Positions 11,092-22,975 of a stretch of DNA of 64,000 bases are shown one piece after another. The first letter of the stretch is position 1, and each line of letters starts with the position of its first letter. Both the position numbers and the translations under genes were made by a program. A model generated the notes under the pieces. It made no database searches. It had not been told where the DNA came from and saw nothing but the letters and a program-made list of their open reading frames with translations. The DNA comes from Ophiobolus disseminans (lineage: Eukaryota; Ascomycota; Dothideomycetes; Pleosporales; Phaeosphaeriaceae), in contig MU006220.1 of assembly GCA_010093685.1 (NCBI GenBank), forward strand, positions 961,502 through 1,025,501, given 5' to 3'.

Positions 11092-11890
11092 ATGACAATC
11101 AGTAAAACTACCAAGTATATACCTAGCGGCGGGGTTGGTACTGGAACGTTCGCGAACGTGATGGAGGCGACGACCCTATTGGGAACAATTTCAATCGCGA
11201 AACCATCGTGCAAACGGCGGGGTACAGCACGAGCTCGAACACCACCCCAAGCCCACACCAGGAGAGACCATCAAAAGACCATCCCCCTCGTAAAGTACGG
11301 CATCGGCCTCAGCGGGTTTCCAGGCGCATGCCACGGCGGCGCATTGCTCACACTCATTGACGAGGCTCTTGCGTACGTCATGGTAGCCGACAAACCCGGG
11401 GCGACGAGATTGAATTTCATGGAGATTGGGATTGGACAATGGAGGAAATCGTTGCAGCAAGGAAACCTTCTGGCGCCTAGGGGTTATGCGAGTGCGTGAG
11501 TGAACGCTATCACCAAAAAAGCTCTATCTAGACCATGTTGGGATGATTATCGGCATACGACAGAGTGTCAACAGCGTATAAATACACTCATTTCAGTAAT
11601 ATCGTTGACTCACGCACTCGCAGACCCTTCTGGACGCCGTATGGAAGCCTCCCGAGGTCTCACTGAGATGCTCGAGGGATACTACGTAACTGCGTCCCTG
11701 GATACCAAACCTTTCCCTCAATATCGTCGATTGTCCGGGTGAGTTGGTATTGAGCTGGAATTGCTAGAAATCTTGGAACCAAGACACAGAGAATGAAGAT
11801 GCAGCGACAACGAAGGATGGGAAGGGTACACCTCTTGTTCAGACCACGGGTGTTGGGGTGAAGCTTCGTGGGCTCATGTCGAAGCTGTGA
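11092..11890 (+). pseudogene. Decayed thioesterase (HotDog/4HBT-like) gene
   Basis: Pieces of a thioesterase-like protein appear in order but in different frames. A hotdog-helix-like segment around 11310-11380 reads CHGGALLTLIDEALAYVM. After an intron-like gap ending at about 11623 comes LEGYYVTASLDTK. Then ELELLEIL lies in one frame and a C-terminal DGKGTPLVQTTGVGVKLRG in another, ending at the stop 11888-11890. At least two frame shifts and one internal stop separate them, so no continuous product can be assembled. Related fungal proteins hydrolyse acyl-CoA-type thioesters; this copy is probably inactive. The start at 11092 is a guess. Confidence 0.5.
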
Positions 11891-12292
11891 ATGCAGCACT
11901 CGAGGTGTCTCCCAAACATATTGCATCGCCTTCGCGATCAACCCCTCGCTATGGATAAAGTCCGCACGTGCATTTGACCCTGGTCACGGCGGCATTGACG
12001 ACGGAGGCGCTAACTTGCGCTTGTACTATTGGATTTTCCGACTCTACCCTACCAAGTAACAACTCCGGGAAGAATGCCTGCAGCAATTTACAACAACACC
12101 AAATCTGTTCACGCGTATCATTGCTGCTTTACATTATGGCATCCTTTTACCCCTTTGGGTTGTTCGTCTAGGATGATCCTCGACTGCCCAGGTGGGTATG
12201 TTGACAGGCATGTGAAAGTCTACGTATAACAGCAGGGCAAGTAGGTTTGGACAAACACGACTACCACCTGCCCAGGTGCATCCCATTTCAGC

Positions 12293-13733
12293 ATGCGTTA
12301 TTCTCAGTATCTTCTCCCCTTGTTGTCTTGCACTACTTCTGTCGCAGCTCAAACATCGGGCACTTTCAATGCGCTAACATTCAATGTCGCTGGCCTCCCG
12401 CCAATCTTCAACTCCAACGAAGTGCCAGGCGACAAAACTACCAATACTGCTCGCATGGGACAACTATTTGCGCAATACAACTTCTCGTTGATCCACGTTC
12501 AGGAAGATTTCAACTACCATGCCACTCTCTACGCGAACGACAAACATCCGTACCGTACTCCAACTAGCGGCGGTGTGCCGTTTGGTTCTGGCCTCAATTC
12601 GTTGAGCAACTATGAGTTTGCGGCGTTTGAGCGCATTAAATGGAATACATGCAGCACTTTCGAGTATGTGTCCACCTGCCTTGAGACACTATGTGGTAGA
12701 TCCTGAGCTGACCAGTATCGCTTTGTAGTAGCGCAGACTGCCTCACACCAAAAGGCTTTACGTTCATGCGCGTCAAGATCGCTGAAGGCGTGTCCATAGA
12801 TGCGTACAACCTCCACGCTGATGCAGGGTTCGCCACCTCTTTCAATCTCTCTCAATCTTATTACTAATGATCTCCTACAGCACAACGGCCGCAGACCTCT
12901 CAGCCCGCGCATCCAATCTCCGCCAAGTCTCCTCGCACATAAAATCTCATTCCGCTGGAAATGTTGTCCTCGTGTTCGGCGACTCAAACACGCGCTACAC
13001 ACGCGCAGGCGACATACCCAGTGTCTTCGCTACCGAGAACAGCATGACTGACGCATGGATCAAGCTTGCAAAGAATGGTGTGGCTCCCCTCCCCGGTACC
13101 GATGCCTTAGTCTGCGACAAACCGAGCCCAAACACAACCTGCGAGACTGTGGACAAAGTCTGGTACCGCGGCTCCCCAGTCGTGAACTTACAAGCTACCA
13201 GCTTTGACTACGTGAGCGACATGTTTTTGCAGCAAGATGGGTCAGTCTTGAGTGATCATAATCCCGTGCTCGTGGATTTTGCGTGGACCTTGAGCGGGAA
13301 GTGGCGTATTAGCGAGGCTTTCGGTGGACAGTATGGAGACTGGTATAACGACCTGGAAGAGCTGGCGAAGCTTGATGTTGTTGGTGTCAAAGAGGTCAGG
13401 CTAAGGGGAGCGAAGCGAGTTGATGGTGTGGCGGTGACTCTTGCATCTGCACAGACATTTGCGCATGGTGGTATGGGTGGCACGGAGAGTGCGTTGGTGC
13501 TACAGGAGGGAGAGAAATTGGTCGGTGCGACCGTGTGTCGAGGGCAAAAAGATGGCAAGGCTAGAATCTTCTTTGTGGAATTGAGAAGTAGTGCAGGGAG
13601 GACTGTGAGTGCAGGTGTGAGGACGAGTGACTGTGTGGGTAAGACAGTTGAGGAAGGTTGGGCGATTGCTGGCTTCGTTGGTAGAGACGGAGACGAGATA
13701 GATATGCTCGGCTTTGTGTACGCCAAAGTTTGA
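12293..13733 (+). CDS. Secreted endonuclease/exonuclease/phosphatase-fold enzyme fused to a jacalin-like lectin domain
   Basis: Exons 12293-12663, 12729-12827 and 12881-13733 (introns of 65 and 53 bases) give 440 aa in phase. A signal peptide (MRYSQYLLPLLSCTTSVAAQ) is followed by an EEP/DNase I-like domain: LTFNVAGLPP at the start, VQEDFNYH with the metal-binding Glu, the NLHADAG strand, VLVFGDSNTRY with Asp and Asn, and SDHNPVLVDF with the catalytic Asp-His. From about residue 305 a beta-rich domain begins SEAFGGQYGDWYND and ends near DEIDMLGFVYAKV, the pattern of jacalin-type lectins. Proteins of this fold include nucleases and sphingomyelinase-like phosphodiesterases; substrate cannot be told. 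The lectin domain likely targets it to glycans outside the cell. Confidence 0.88.
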
Positions 13734-14008
13734 AATAAGATGGAACAGGTGATTTTTTCGTATGTCAAAATTCACCTTTACTCACGCAGGCTGCTTCTTA
13801 CACCCTATGATTTATCTGAAAACTGATATGAGTGGTGGTCGCACAAAGCAAGGCTGCAAGGCTGATGGAATAAGTGGGTCAAGCAAGATAAGCGAGAGAC
13901 CCATTTCGTGACCTTGTACCTCAGCCTGGAACACCACTCTTTCGACATTTACCGCAGATCTTTAACCGAGCCACCTTGACACAATACACCCAGCTGAAAT
14001 CCTCGATC

Positions 14009-14916
14009 ATGGACGATATCTCTGAGGATGATCTTATCGTTAGGTTCGACGAACTAGTCTCTGAAGGCGTCATCGTTTACGGCCCACATACCACGCACCT
14101 CGTCGAAGATGAAGACTATCCTGTAAGTCATTCTCAGTCCTACTACTTCCTTCAAGTAACTCATGAACCTTACAGATAGAATTCCGCATCTGTCCCGCTC
14201 TGACCAAGAAACCTCATAAAGTCGGAGCATCAAACGAAGCGTTCCAAGATAGCCGTCCCTGGGGCCCGGGAAGTGACCTCTTTCGCCCCAGCGATCGCCT
14301 TACCATGTGTCAGCTAAATGGTACTCACGACCTAGCTCTCAACCTCTTCTGCGTTGATCGACCTCAGCTGCTAGTCGTGACGTCGGATTCTTATCGACGG
14401 CAACACGAGCCGCTTGATGCTGATGACTTCACTGTGATGCTGGAGGTGCTGAGGAAGTGGAAGAGCTGGTACATGATTTTTAATTGTGGGGAGAAGGGCG
14501 GGTGCAGTCGTGTGCACAAGCATGTGCAGGGCTTGAAGGGGCCACCGCATGCTTTTGATGCTTTGCTGAGAGCGGATGAAGGGAAGGGGATGGTGCCATT
14601 TCAATACTTCTTGCACCGCTTTGAGCAGGGGTTTGCAGAAGCGTCGCCAAGGGTTTTACTTGAGGTTTACACGCAGATGCTAGCAAGATGCAGATCTACA
14701 CTAGGATTGGGGAATGAAGAAGTCATCTGCCCACATAACGTGGTGCTGTGGAACGACAACTTAGTGGTCATTCCAAGGAGAGCTGGAATGTGGAAAGGTG
14801 CGAGTGCAAACACTGGGGGGATGATGGGTTCTGTGTGGGTCCCTGACCAAGCTGAAATGGATAAGTGGTTGCAGCTAGGATGTGCGAATGTATTGCGTGA
14901 GCTAGGCTCTCAGTAA
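14009..14916 (+). CDS. Ap4A phosphorylase (ATP adenylyltransferase), APA1/APA2 family
   Basis: Exons 14009-14122 and 14176-14916, separated by a 53-base GTAAGT...CAG intron, give 284 aa. The ATG at 14009 is the first in frame. The histidine-triad-like active site is clear: GGCSRVHKHVQ, with the second His expected to be the nucleotidylated nucleophile. A PHNVVLWNDNLVVIPRR block follows, typical of the C-terminal APA domain. The enzyme cleaves diadenosine tetraphosphate with phosphate to give ATP and ADP in the cytosol, limiting signalling dinucleotides. Length is a little short of the roughly 320 aa of yeast Apa1, from fewer loop residues near the N-terminus. Confidence 0.9.
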
Positions 14917-15155
14917 GTCGCGAAAGGCGGAAAAGAGACACACTATCCTGTGTATCTACAGAAAATTTTAAGGAATCAGAATTAACTTTTACATACGTAT
15001 GTAGTCGCAAAGCTTAGTTTTTTCTTCGGCTTTCATGACTTACCGAGAGCTAGGAGTACCACGGTAAAGAGAGCTAGAGGACGAAGCGAGTGTATGCGCG
15101 AAGAAAACCGATCCGAACCATTCATTGAACGCCTAGGAATGTCACGTCTAGAACC

Positions 15156-17123
15156 TTATTTGCGCTCCGTAATCCGTCCGACCCGTGTTAGGTCGCACCC
15201 AACATCATCGTTCATTTGCCTTCCTTTTCGCATCTCCTCATCCATGAATGAGACGCGCGTCTTCTCACGCTGTAAATCGGCCTTGTCATCTTGCAGTGTA
15301 TCGTCTGTAGCGCCAGTGAGTCGCCACGTGGGAGTCTCAGGCGCTGGTTTCGACCTGGACATGCGTTCGTACTTATCGTACCTCCTTTCCAGGTCATCAA
15401 AGCTCATACCACCGTCGCGACTTACGGCTCGCGAGAATCGGTTGTGTCGGATGACGCTACCATGTCTGTGGTCTACATGTGCATTGTTTGGCAGGGCTGA
15501 ACTGACGCTGAATTGACGCTCGGTGACCGGATCCATCTCGACAATAGGTGGGATCTTCTGCCAGCGGTAAATGAGTTCCAAAGCCGGAATAGATAAACCA
15601 TGGACCACGATCGAGAAAAGAACCAGGAAGTATACAACCGGACCCATTGCGCGAAGTAGATCTTCTTCCTCGTGCGTTTCAGCAGCATCAAGCTTGGGAT
15701 ACAGATGTCGCGCATGCTCTACGTAGAATACCGCTCCAATGCCAATCGGGCCGAAGTATCCCATGAAGAGTGCTTCTTTCCAAGTCTTGACCGTGTTGGG
15801 CATCAGCTTGTACATGACCATCATGGCAGGTATACGGCGCAGTAACAGGACCAGAAGACCTAGTGCGAGAAGGCGACCATATGTAATCCCAGTGACATCG
15901 GGCTGATGGAACTCATCCCATGGGAGGATAGCGCCAATGTACATGAAGCCACCAAAGTTGAGAAGGATGTCGATCGAGCCGTTGACCTCGTCATGTCGTG
16001 CGAGGGCTTCTTCGAGGTATTTGCCATTCCAGTTAAGTGCTGCGCCGGCGCAGAAACATGCGAGTAGATCATCTAGCCCTGCGCAACCAGTAATGCCAAT
16101 CACGAAGAGACCAAGGGCTGTAGGGTACAGGAGGAGGCTTTCACTGTCGATCCATTTTCTGTTGTTTTGTCAGCTCTGTCTTCGGACGAAAGCGAATACT
16201 TACTTCTTCAACGAGAACTTCACCGCATGCATGCTTATAATGCCACATACAGCACCCACGATAGCACCGGTGAGAATGAAGTACAACCAACCTTCGACAA
16301 TCCAGATCTCGACTGCCTGTCCGGCACCGCCTCCCAAGCGACCCACGTCAGCAGCTCGAGGTACAATTCGTTTGACTCCAGGTTTGAAGTTGACATCCTC
16401 TTCCGGTGCATGTCTGATTAGATACGTGGCGAGCAACAGAAAAGGAAATCCGAACCCGTCGTTCGAGCCAGCTTCCGCGGAGATGATCTCGCGGAGAGCG
16501 CGAGGAACGTACTTATCTGCGAAAGGACCTTTTGCGATGGCTTGAGACAGTACAGGATCAGTCGAAGTGACTAGGGATGCAATGACCATAGCCGTAAGGG
16601 TTGTCAGCTTCGGGACCATGAGCTTGATGCATCCAGTAGTACATAGCCACATGCAAGTCATTACGGGAACTAGAAGCAGTGCCATATCTCTCCATCGGTG
16701 CCACGGGTACTTTGCAGGTAGTTGGTAGCCGGCCATCACAAGCTGAATGCCGATGACGACTCGTGTTAAACCCTTTCGCGATGATGTTAGCCAATAACTT
16801 GGAACACTAAAACGGGAACATACCAAAGTGATCTCTCCCGTTTGATCTTTAACTGCAGAACCCCACCTCTCCGAATCGATAAATTTCGCTGCAATGGGTC
16901 CTAGAATAATCCCTACTACCAGAGCAGGTAGCGCTTCACCCAGATACCATATCTGCTTGATCTTGACCGAGATGATGCCATACAAGATAGCGAAGCCACC
17001 TGGAATCGGTGTTAGTGGGTTTGATCGGTAAACAGACCAATATATGGATTCTGGCCCGATGTTGGGGATCATACCTAGTACCGAGATCACTATATTCAGC
17101 TCACTAACATCGAGCGTTGGCAT
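15156..17123 (-). CDS. Fungal Na+/H+ antiporter (CPA1, Nha1/Sod2 type)
   Basis: Four exons: 17123-17075, 16999-16824, 16772-16204 and 16158-15156 (introns of 75, 51 and 45 bases), giving 598 aa. It starts MPTLDVSELNIV and has about 12 membrane segments. Family motifs include LPALVVGIILGPIAA, TSTDPVLSQAIAKGPFADKY with the conserved Thr-Asp-Pro, SEAGSNDGFGFPF with the Asn-Asp pair, and GITGCAGLDDLLACFCAG. The last roughly 120 residues form a charged cytoplasmic tail rich in Arg, Asp and Ser. It should exchange internal Na+ (and perhaps K+) for protons at the plasma membrane, giving salt and pH tolerance. The second intron is a multiple of three with no stop, so retaining it would insert 17 residues. 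Confidence 0.94.
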
Positions 17124-19452
17124 GATGGCGGAGACTTTGGATGTACTCTAAAGGTACACGAGTCGATGATAGCGTCGAGAAGATAGCAAAGGGATGATAA
17201 GAGAAACGAGGAACAAGAGGGCTGTATATAGACGAGGGACCAAGAGTGCTGTATATAGACGAGGAACTTAAAATAACGCAAACCGGGCCGGCCGATCTAT
17301 GAACAGTGCATGGTCGAAGAAGAGGGAAATCGAGAAAAACAAGCACGACGTGACGCAAGAAGAGGCGGAGCGAAAGACAACGCACGAAGATTGGGATGTG
17401 CGAACGAATGTGTTATGAAGAGGACCGCAGTCATGATGAAACAAAAGAAAAGCAAGGCTGATACAACGATTGTTACCTAGTTGTATTGATGTGCCAGATT
17501 TGACGCTGATCATAGAAGCACGAGCGCAGTCATTGTGGGACCTCAGCGCTTATCAGCCACATGAAGTACGTGCAAACTACATCCCAAGAAAACTGCGGAA
17601 GGCTGTACGTGGGACCTCTGGTCGATCATCTAGCATGCGGGTAAGCCTCATGGAAGCAATATTAGATAGCTAGGATCGACTCCATCTACGAATGAGGGCA
17701 CCCTCATCACGAGAAGAAGGCTTAGCCATGAGTTGCGAATAATGCTTGGGGACCAGAGAAGTTCGCTTGGCAGGGGACATTCATCAAAGGTTGGTTGTTG
17801 GAAGCCTGTAGCATCAGCGGCTCTTTCCAATAGTTGACAGCTACAGTTCATTTTGTTGGTCGCCCGCCATTCTCAGGCCCCACGACACAATTCTCGAACG
17901 TGTTATAAGGCACTGGCTATTGATGTCGTCCTTATCAAGTGGAATAATGCCAAAGAGGAGTGTGTTAAGCGCCGCGACGAAGAGTTCCCGGATTGACCCG
18001 TACTTCCTGCTGCGGTGTTGATTGCCCCACAGTAATACTCGGGTACACGGTTGCGGGAAGACTGAGGTGGATGCTTGTCCCGCTGCCAAGGCACTCCGCT
18101 GGAATATCCAGCTACCAAGGCTAGGTATGTCTCCAGATAAAATGCCGATATCCGAGAAGACAACCCCTGAGGTACACTTGGGCCTTGATTGATCAGCAGT
18201 GTTTGTGGCTGGTGGGTACTATGCGTGGCTCATGCCGTTGTATCCGCCTCGTCCTGCTTGGGTCCTCGGCGGCGGAATGGCGGAAGCTTGGCGCCTGCAG
18301 ACAACTCACGAAATACCGTCCATTGTCGTGGTGTCCATAACTGTGGTGACCATTCCTATGACGTTGACTGTTTCAGCGTTATTGCCCAAGAAAATAATCA
18401 GGGCATCACTCAACAGAATGGAGAGCAGCATTATCCCCTCGCAAGAAGATCAATAATGATGAAAAGCGTAGAGATCTGGATATCCGCGCACAGAAACTGA
18501 CCTGGGAATTAGATCTCGGCATGTTTGAGATAGCTGATGACCTTGATCTTGGAGGAAAGTTGGGCGAATGAGGCCTTTCCGTGACGTGGCATTTGCAGAT
18601 CAAGGCCCTCTTGCTAAGCACTCAAGCTCAGTAGGCTTCAGAAGAGAGAGAATTGTGTTGTGCCAAACGTTGGCATGCGACTCTCAATTGTCGCGATAGA
18701 TGGAAATGAGAGGGATAGGGGTCGTGGCGTTCAGTCTTTTGATGGCGCGATACGCCCTGGAAATCATGCGATCACGTTTTCCTGGATTAAGTGAGAGCGT
18801 GACCCTCATAGTGATTTGAGAGATCAACAGATATTTGGGCAAAGCTAACGATCAGGAGAGTGTACAAGGCACAGCGCAAGCGGGACGCAGCTTTGTGGTT
18901 AGCGCGCCAAGGTTCTAGTTAGCGCCGGCGGAGCACGCTGCCACGTGGTTGCAATCTCGCGATTTCTGTGTCCAAGTTACCAACAACTTCCTGCGAGCAC
19001 CCAACTGCATAAGTTTCTATCAACAATTCACAGATTTCCACGCCATATAGCTCTTAGAGAACCGAAGACTAGATCGATGCTGACCTCATGCATCATCAAA
19101 TCTGGGCAGATGACGGTATGAGCTGGGTACGCTCTTCAACATCGCATTGGTAAACAACGCGGATGTAAGTCTTATGACCCTGGATCTTGAGTCTTTCTAC
19201 AGCCAAAATTTGTGTATAATTGAGCTTTACAAGTCGATTCTAAAGCCTCTGGAAGTGCCGACTTTGCGCCAAGTATGAACCCGACAACTTGGTCGTTCTC
19301 AGTGCAATATGCACATGGGCTATATTGGGGCGTTTTCTTATTGCATCTGATCCATGTCGAAGAGTGAGTTGCAATTTAATGCAGTATGAGTGTCGCAAAA
19401 CAATAGACATTTATGCTCGGCCGCTGCAACTTCTGAAGATCTACGTTTCACC
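17124..19452. other. Gene-poor region, 2.3 kb
   Basis: Between the divergent antiporter and FAD-oxidase genes. Short frames on both strands lack family resemblance. One at about 18199-18456 (+) has a hydrophobic run (SIVVVSITVVTIPMTLTVSALL) but starts with GTG and has no partner exon I could find. Tandem repeats near 17206-17265 lie in the antiporter promoter. It may hold a badly decayed gene. Confidence 0.4.
17206..17265. repeat. Short tandem repeat with TATATA core in the antiporter promoter
   Basis: About two copies of a 26-30-base unit containing CTGTATATAGACGAGG, separated by similar GGAACAAGAG/GGACCAAGAG text, lie 80-140 bases upstream of the antiporter ATG at 17123. Each copy carries a TATATA that could serve as a duplicated TATA box. 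Confidence 0.6.
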
Positions 19453-21611
19453 ATGGTTGGCCATATCTCACAACGCGTTATGCCTATTATACTACAGATT
19501 ATCATTACTTTCCTAGCTGCACGATCCTTAGCCATTTCTAGCGTACCTGCTCTTATCATTGTACCCGACAACAGTGCTGCTAATGTGGAGTTCTTCGAGT
19601 CGGAACGCGCACAACTGTCGGACGAAATTATTGACGCGATTGCTCACAGCCAAGACAATAGCCTTCTTGCTAATCTAGTCGCATTCGACTTCAACAGCAC
19701 AACAGTAGAGCGGAATGCCACGTCTTGCAAGACGTATCCAGGCGACGCGTCCTGGCCAGCGGACTCGGTATGGGCTGACTTCGACGCTCTTCTCGGAGGA
19801 GGCTTACTTCGGACGATACCAATTGCATCCCCTTGTTACGATACGAAAGAATGGGGACCAAAGAATGTCACAAAATGCCACAATTTGACGAACAGCTTCA
19901 GAGTATTTCCCACCCAGTAGGTCATCATAGTTGTCACTTGACATTTCTTCTTGAGGCCGCATTGACAAGTCATTAGCGAGAACGATCCTACCTCAATTAT
20001 GTGGCCTATTTTCCAGGGGAAAACCTGCATGGCAAAAAGCACTACAAGCTCGAACGCGACATGTACCCTTGGGTCGTATCCAGTACATGCTGTGAACGTC
20101 TCCAGTGTTGCACACATTCAACTCGCCGTGAACTTGGCGCGCAACATGAACATACGCCTGGTCGTCAAGAACACGGGTCATGAGTAAGCCACGTTTTCTG
20201 CGTGGCTTCTATTAATTAGCTGAAGTGTTTTTAGCTATCTCGGAAAGTCTTCAGGAGCTGGCTCGCTAGGCATCTGGACACATAACCTTAAAAGCATCAC
20301 TTTCTTCCCAGAGCTTGAGCTAGATGGCTACAATGGACCGGCCTTCAAGGTCGGAGCAGGTGTTACGGCACTTGAGCTCTACCGAGCTGCAGAAGCTAAT
20401 AACGTCACTGTCCTCGGAAGCATAGCTCCGGTGAGTTGGTGTATAAGGCATTATAGTCATATGGTTACTGACTCGCCATGCAGTCCGTCGGCTTTGCGGG
20501 TGGCTACATACAGGGTGGCGGCCATACTCCGTTGAGTGGATTGCACGGGATGGCAGCCGATGCAGCACTAGCTTTCCAAGTTGTGACTGCAGATGGCAAA
20601 TTTGTCACCGCATCAGCGACCTCACATACTGATCTGTTCTGGGCACTTCGCGGCGGCGGAGGCGGCACGTTTGGTGTAGTCACTTCCGTCGTAGTCAAAG
20701 CGTTTCCACAAACAGACGTCACATTCTCAACCTGGACTCTGGGAAATAGCACAGATGGTACTCAGGTTGTGTCGCGCAGCAATTTCCTGAAAGCAGTCCG
20801 CATATTTTGGGAGATGTTCCCGGTCATGACAGATGCAAGGACGTACTCTTTCTTCTTCATCTTCAACACCAACGGCCAACTATCCTTCGACATGAAGACC
20901 TTCTTCGCACCTACTCATACGGAAGAGTCGCTTGCAGCTCTTTTAAAACCCTTCTTCGATGCCGTTAAAGACTTGAATATACCATTCACGAAGCCTCAAA
21001 AGTCTACGTACCACGAAACGTTTCTTCCAGCTTACATGCAAGCCTGGGGCAGAAACGAATTCCCTATGGGTACAGCAACTGGGTTACCAGGTAATCGTCT
21101 GATACCAAAGGCTATGTGGACCGACCCAGCGAAATTTGAGATCCTTTGGAACAGGACCGTAGCGCACATCGAAGCTGGCCATCATTTCGGTGTGTATCAT
21201 CAAGCGCCAGGAAACAAGCAAAACGCGGACAATGCAGTATCATCAGCATGGCGCAATGCGCAGGCTTTCTTCATCACGAAGTCTCCCAATTTCCCCGAGG
21301 ATGCAACAACGGCCGAGATTAGGGAGGCAAACCGTGTTCTCCTCGAAAACAACTTACAACCCTGGAGAGAGATTACACCTGCTAGTGAGGGCGGGGGTTC
21401 GTATCTTAACGAAGCTGCTGTGGATGAGCCGAACTGGAAGGAAGACTTTTATGGTGAGCAGTACAACAGGCTGCTAAATACTAAGAAGAAGGTTGATCCT
21501 CATAGTGTGTTCTACGCTACTACGGGTATTGGAAGCGATGAGTGGGAAATTCGAGGTCCTGATCTTGGCGTGACCACTCAAAACGGTCGACTGTGCCGCA
21601 CAGGAAAGTAA
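19453..21611 (+). CDS. Secreted FAD-linked oxidase, berberine-bridge-enzyme-like (VAO family)
   Basis: Exons 19453-19916, 19977-20183, 20235-20430 and 20484-21611 (introns 60, 51 and 53 bases) give 664 aa in phase. A hydrophobic signal region (QRVMPIILQIIITFLAARSLA) precedes an N-terminal extension, an FAD-binding PCMH domain from about residue 175 (IQLAVNLARNMNIRLVVKN), and a C-terminal BBE domain with NWKEDFYGEQYNRL. His223 in NTGHDY is the expected covalent flavin attachment site. At the usual second, cysteinyl site the sequence reads SIAPSVG, Ala in place of Cys, so flavin is probably bound through one bond. Relatives oxidise alcohols, sugars or secondary metabolites; fungal isoamyl-alcohol-oxidase-type proteins have this layout. 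Substrate unknown. Confidence 0.9.
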
Positions 21612-21814
21612 GGCCAGAAGGTTTACAGGGAAACGGCACAATTATCTGAAGCCATACGACATTGGTCATGTATGTCATTACGAATAGTGTATAGCTTGGT
21701 CGTAATGAAATCGCTAGCAAAGGTGCTCAACAAAAGGAGGTCGTAATTCATGACAGCTTCAACCCGAACGCCAGCAATGCATCAAAACAAGAAAGCATTA
21801 AAGGCAAAGGACAG

Positions 21815-22237
21815 CTACACAGTGCCCACCGCCGCTCCAACGAACGCCAGACTCAGCACAGTCCCCATTACCCATCCGACTCCACTTGCCCTTACTCTCG
21901 TGCCAGCACTGCCATATCCGCCCTCAGTCGCACCAGTGTCCTTCTTCGCAGTTGCTACATTGAAGCACTTGAGTATCGGGTCTCCCTTCGCGTACTCTCT
22001 TAGCGTATTGGTCAAGCAGCCCTGCACTACGTCGGGCTCGTCGGTTACGCAGAACTGGAAACAGCCGTCTTCTGTCCGCGTGTTTGAGTTCGATCCTGGC
22101 GGGCCGTATGTGGCTACAGCATTGACGTGGCTGTTGCAGCACATGTCTAAGATCGAAGAATTTGAACCGCCAACAGGGACGGCGCAGGATGAGAGTGCCG
22201 TGGGCGGGCTTGGTATTTGGTTGATGTTGCAAGACAT
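21815..22237 (-). CDS. Small Cys-rich protein with C-terminal hydrophobic (GPI-like) tail
   Basis: A single-exon frame of 140 aa starts at the ATG 22237. It is Cys-rich in its first half (CAVPVGGSNSSILDMCC and EDGCFQFCVTDEPDVVQGC), suggesting disulphides. A Gly/Ser linker is followed by a hydrophobic C-terminus (GWVMGTVLSLAFVGAAVGTV) like a GPI-attachment signal. No classic N-terminal signal peptide is visible from this start; a missing upstream exon could supply one, since the frame stays open upstream to about 22378 but without ATG. Convergent with the oxidase gene, whose stop is 203 bases away. No family recognised. Confidence 0.6.
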   Translation of the reverse strand: MSCNINQIPSPPTALSSCAVPVGGSNSSILDMCCNSHVNAVATYGPPGSNSNTRTEDGCFQFCVTDEPDVVQGCLTNTLREYAKGDPILKCFNVATAKKDTGATEGGYGSAGTRVRASGVGWVMGTVLSLAFVGAAVGTV

Positions 22238-22975
22238 TATGGTAGTTGTTTGTGAAGCGTATTGTTCGATGGTATGATGCGAGCTTGGTAATCCAAGGTC
22301 GATGTTGCACAGTGAGGGTGGTTTTGGCTGGTGTCGAGGTTGGATATAATATTCGGTGCGTTCTGGCACGACTTGCACGTTTATTGATGTAGTATTACGT
22401 TCACAGAACGAAAGCCCTGATACAGTGGGAATTGCTAAGGACGCCGCAAGAATTTAGAAAGGAGAAGGAGAATTGAGATTGACGAAAGAAACGCCAAGAC
22501 ACGCTCACAGAACGTGTTTGGAGCAAAGAAATGAAGAAAATGACAAAAAGGAAAAGCGCTATAGAGTCTAAACATGCATGACGGTGTTGTTGCCATAAGT
22601 ATAAAGGTGTTCTATGAATAGCGCCAGGCGGGTTGGCAGATCGGCCGGCGCAAGATCAGACACCACCACAGTAAGCGCCCGACCGCTCGGCTGTGCCACG
22701 TCAGTGGTTGGCCTGGAGGCTTCCAAAACAGATGGCATGCAAGGTTGAAACTGCACGTATCCACGGGTTCGAAACATGATTGCTTCGTTTTATAACCGCG
22801 TCATGCTTTGTTGAGCGAGTAGCTGAGGTCGTTGGCAATGTGAAGGATGGGTTCACGTGGCTGAGTCTTGGCGATCGTTCAGGCGCTTCTGAATGTCTAA
22901 TACGCCTCATCGCCCAAACACCAACAGTCGTAGCACTAAACAACGCCAATAACACCACAGTGTAGCCTAGAAGGC
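22238..22975. other. Intergenic region
   Basis: Upstream of the small Cys-rich gene and downstream of the MFS gene. A hydrophobic minus-strand frame (GTG start at 22979) overlaps the MFS stop and is probably a chance frame. Nothing else is supported. Confidence 0.4.

Noticed and set aside
18199..18456. Hydrophobic plus-strand frame that could be a membrane protein
   Set aside because: GTG start, no neighbouring exon in phase, no family likeness; kept only as a note in the gene-poor region.
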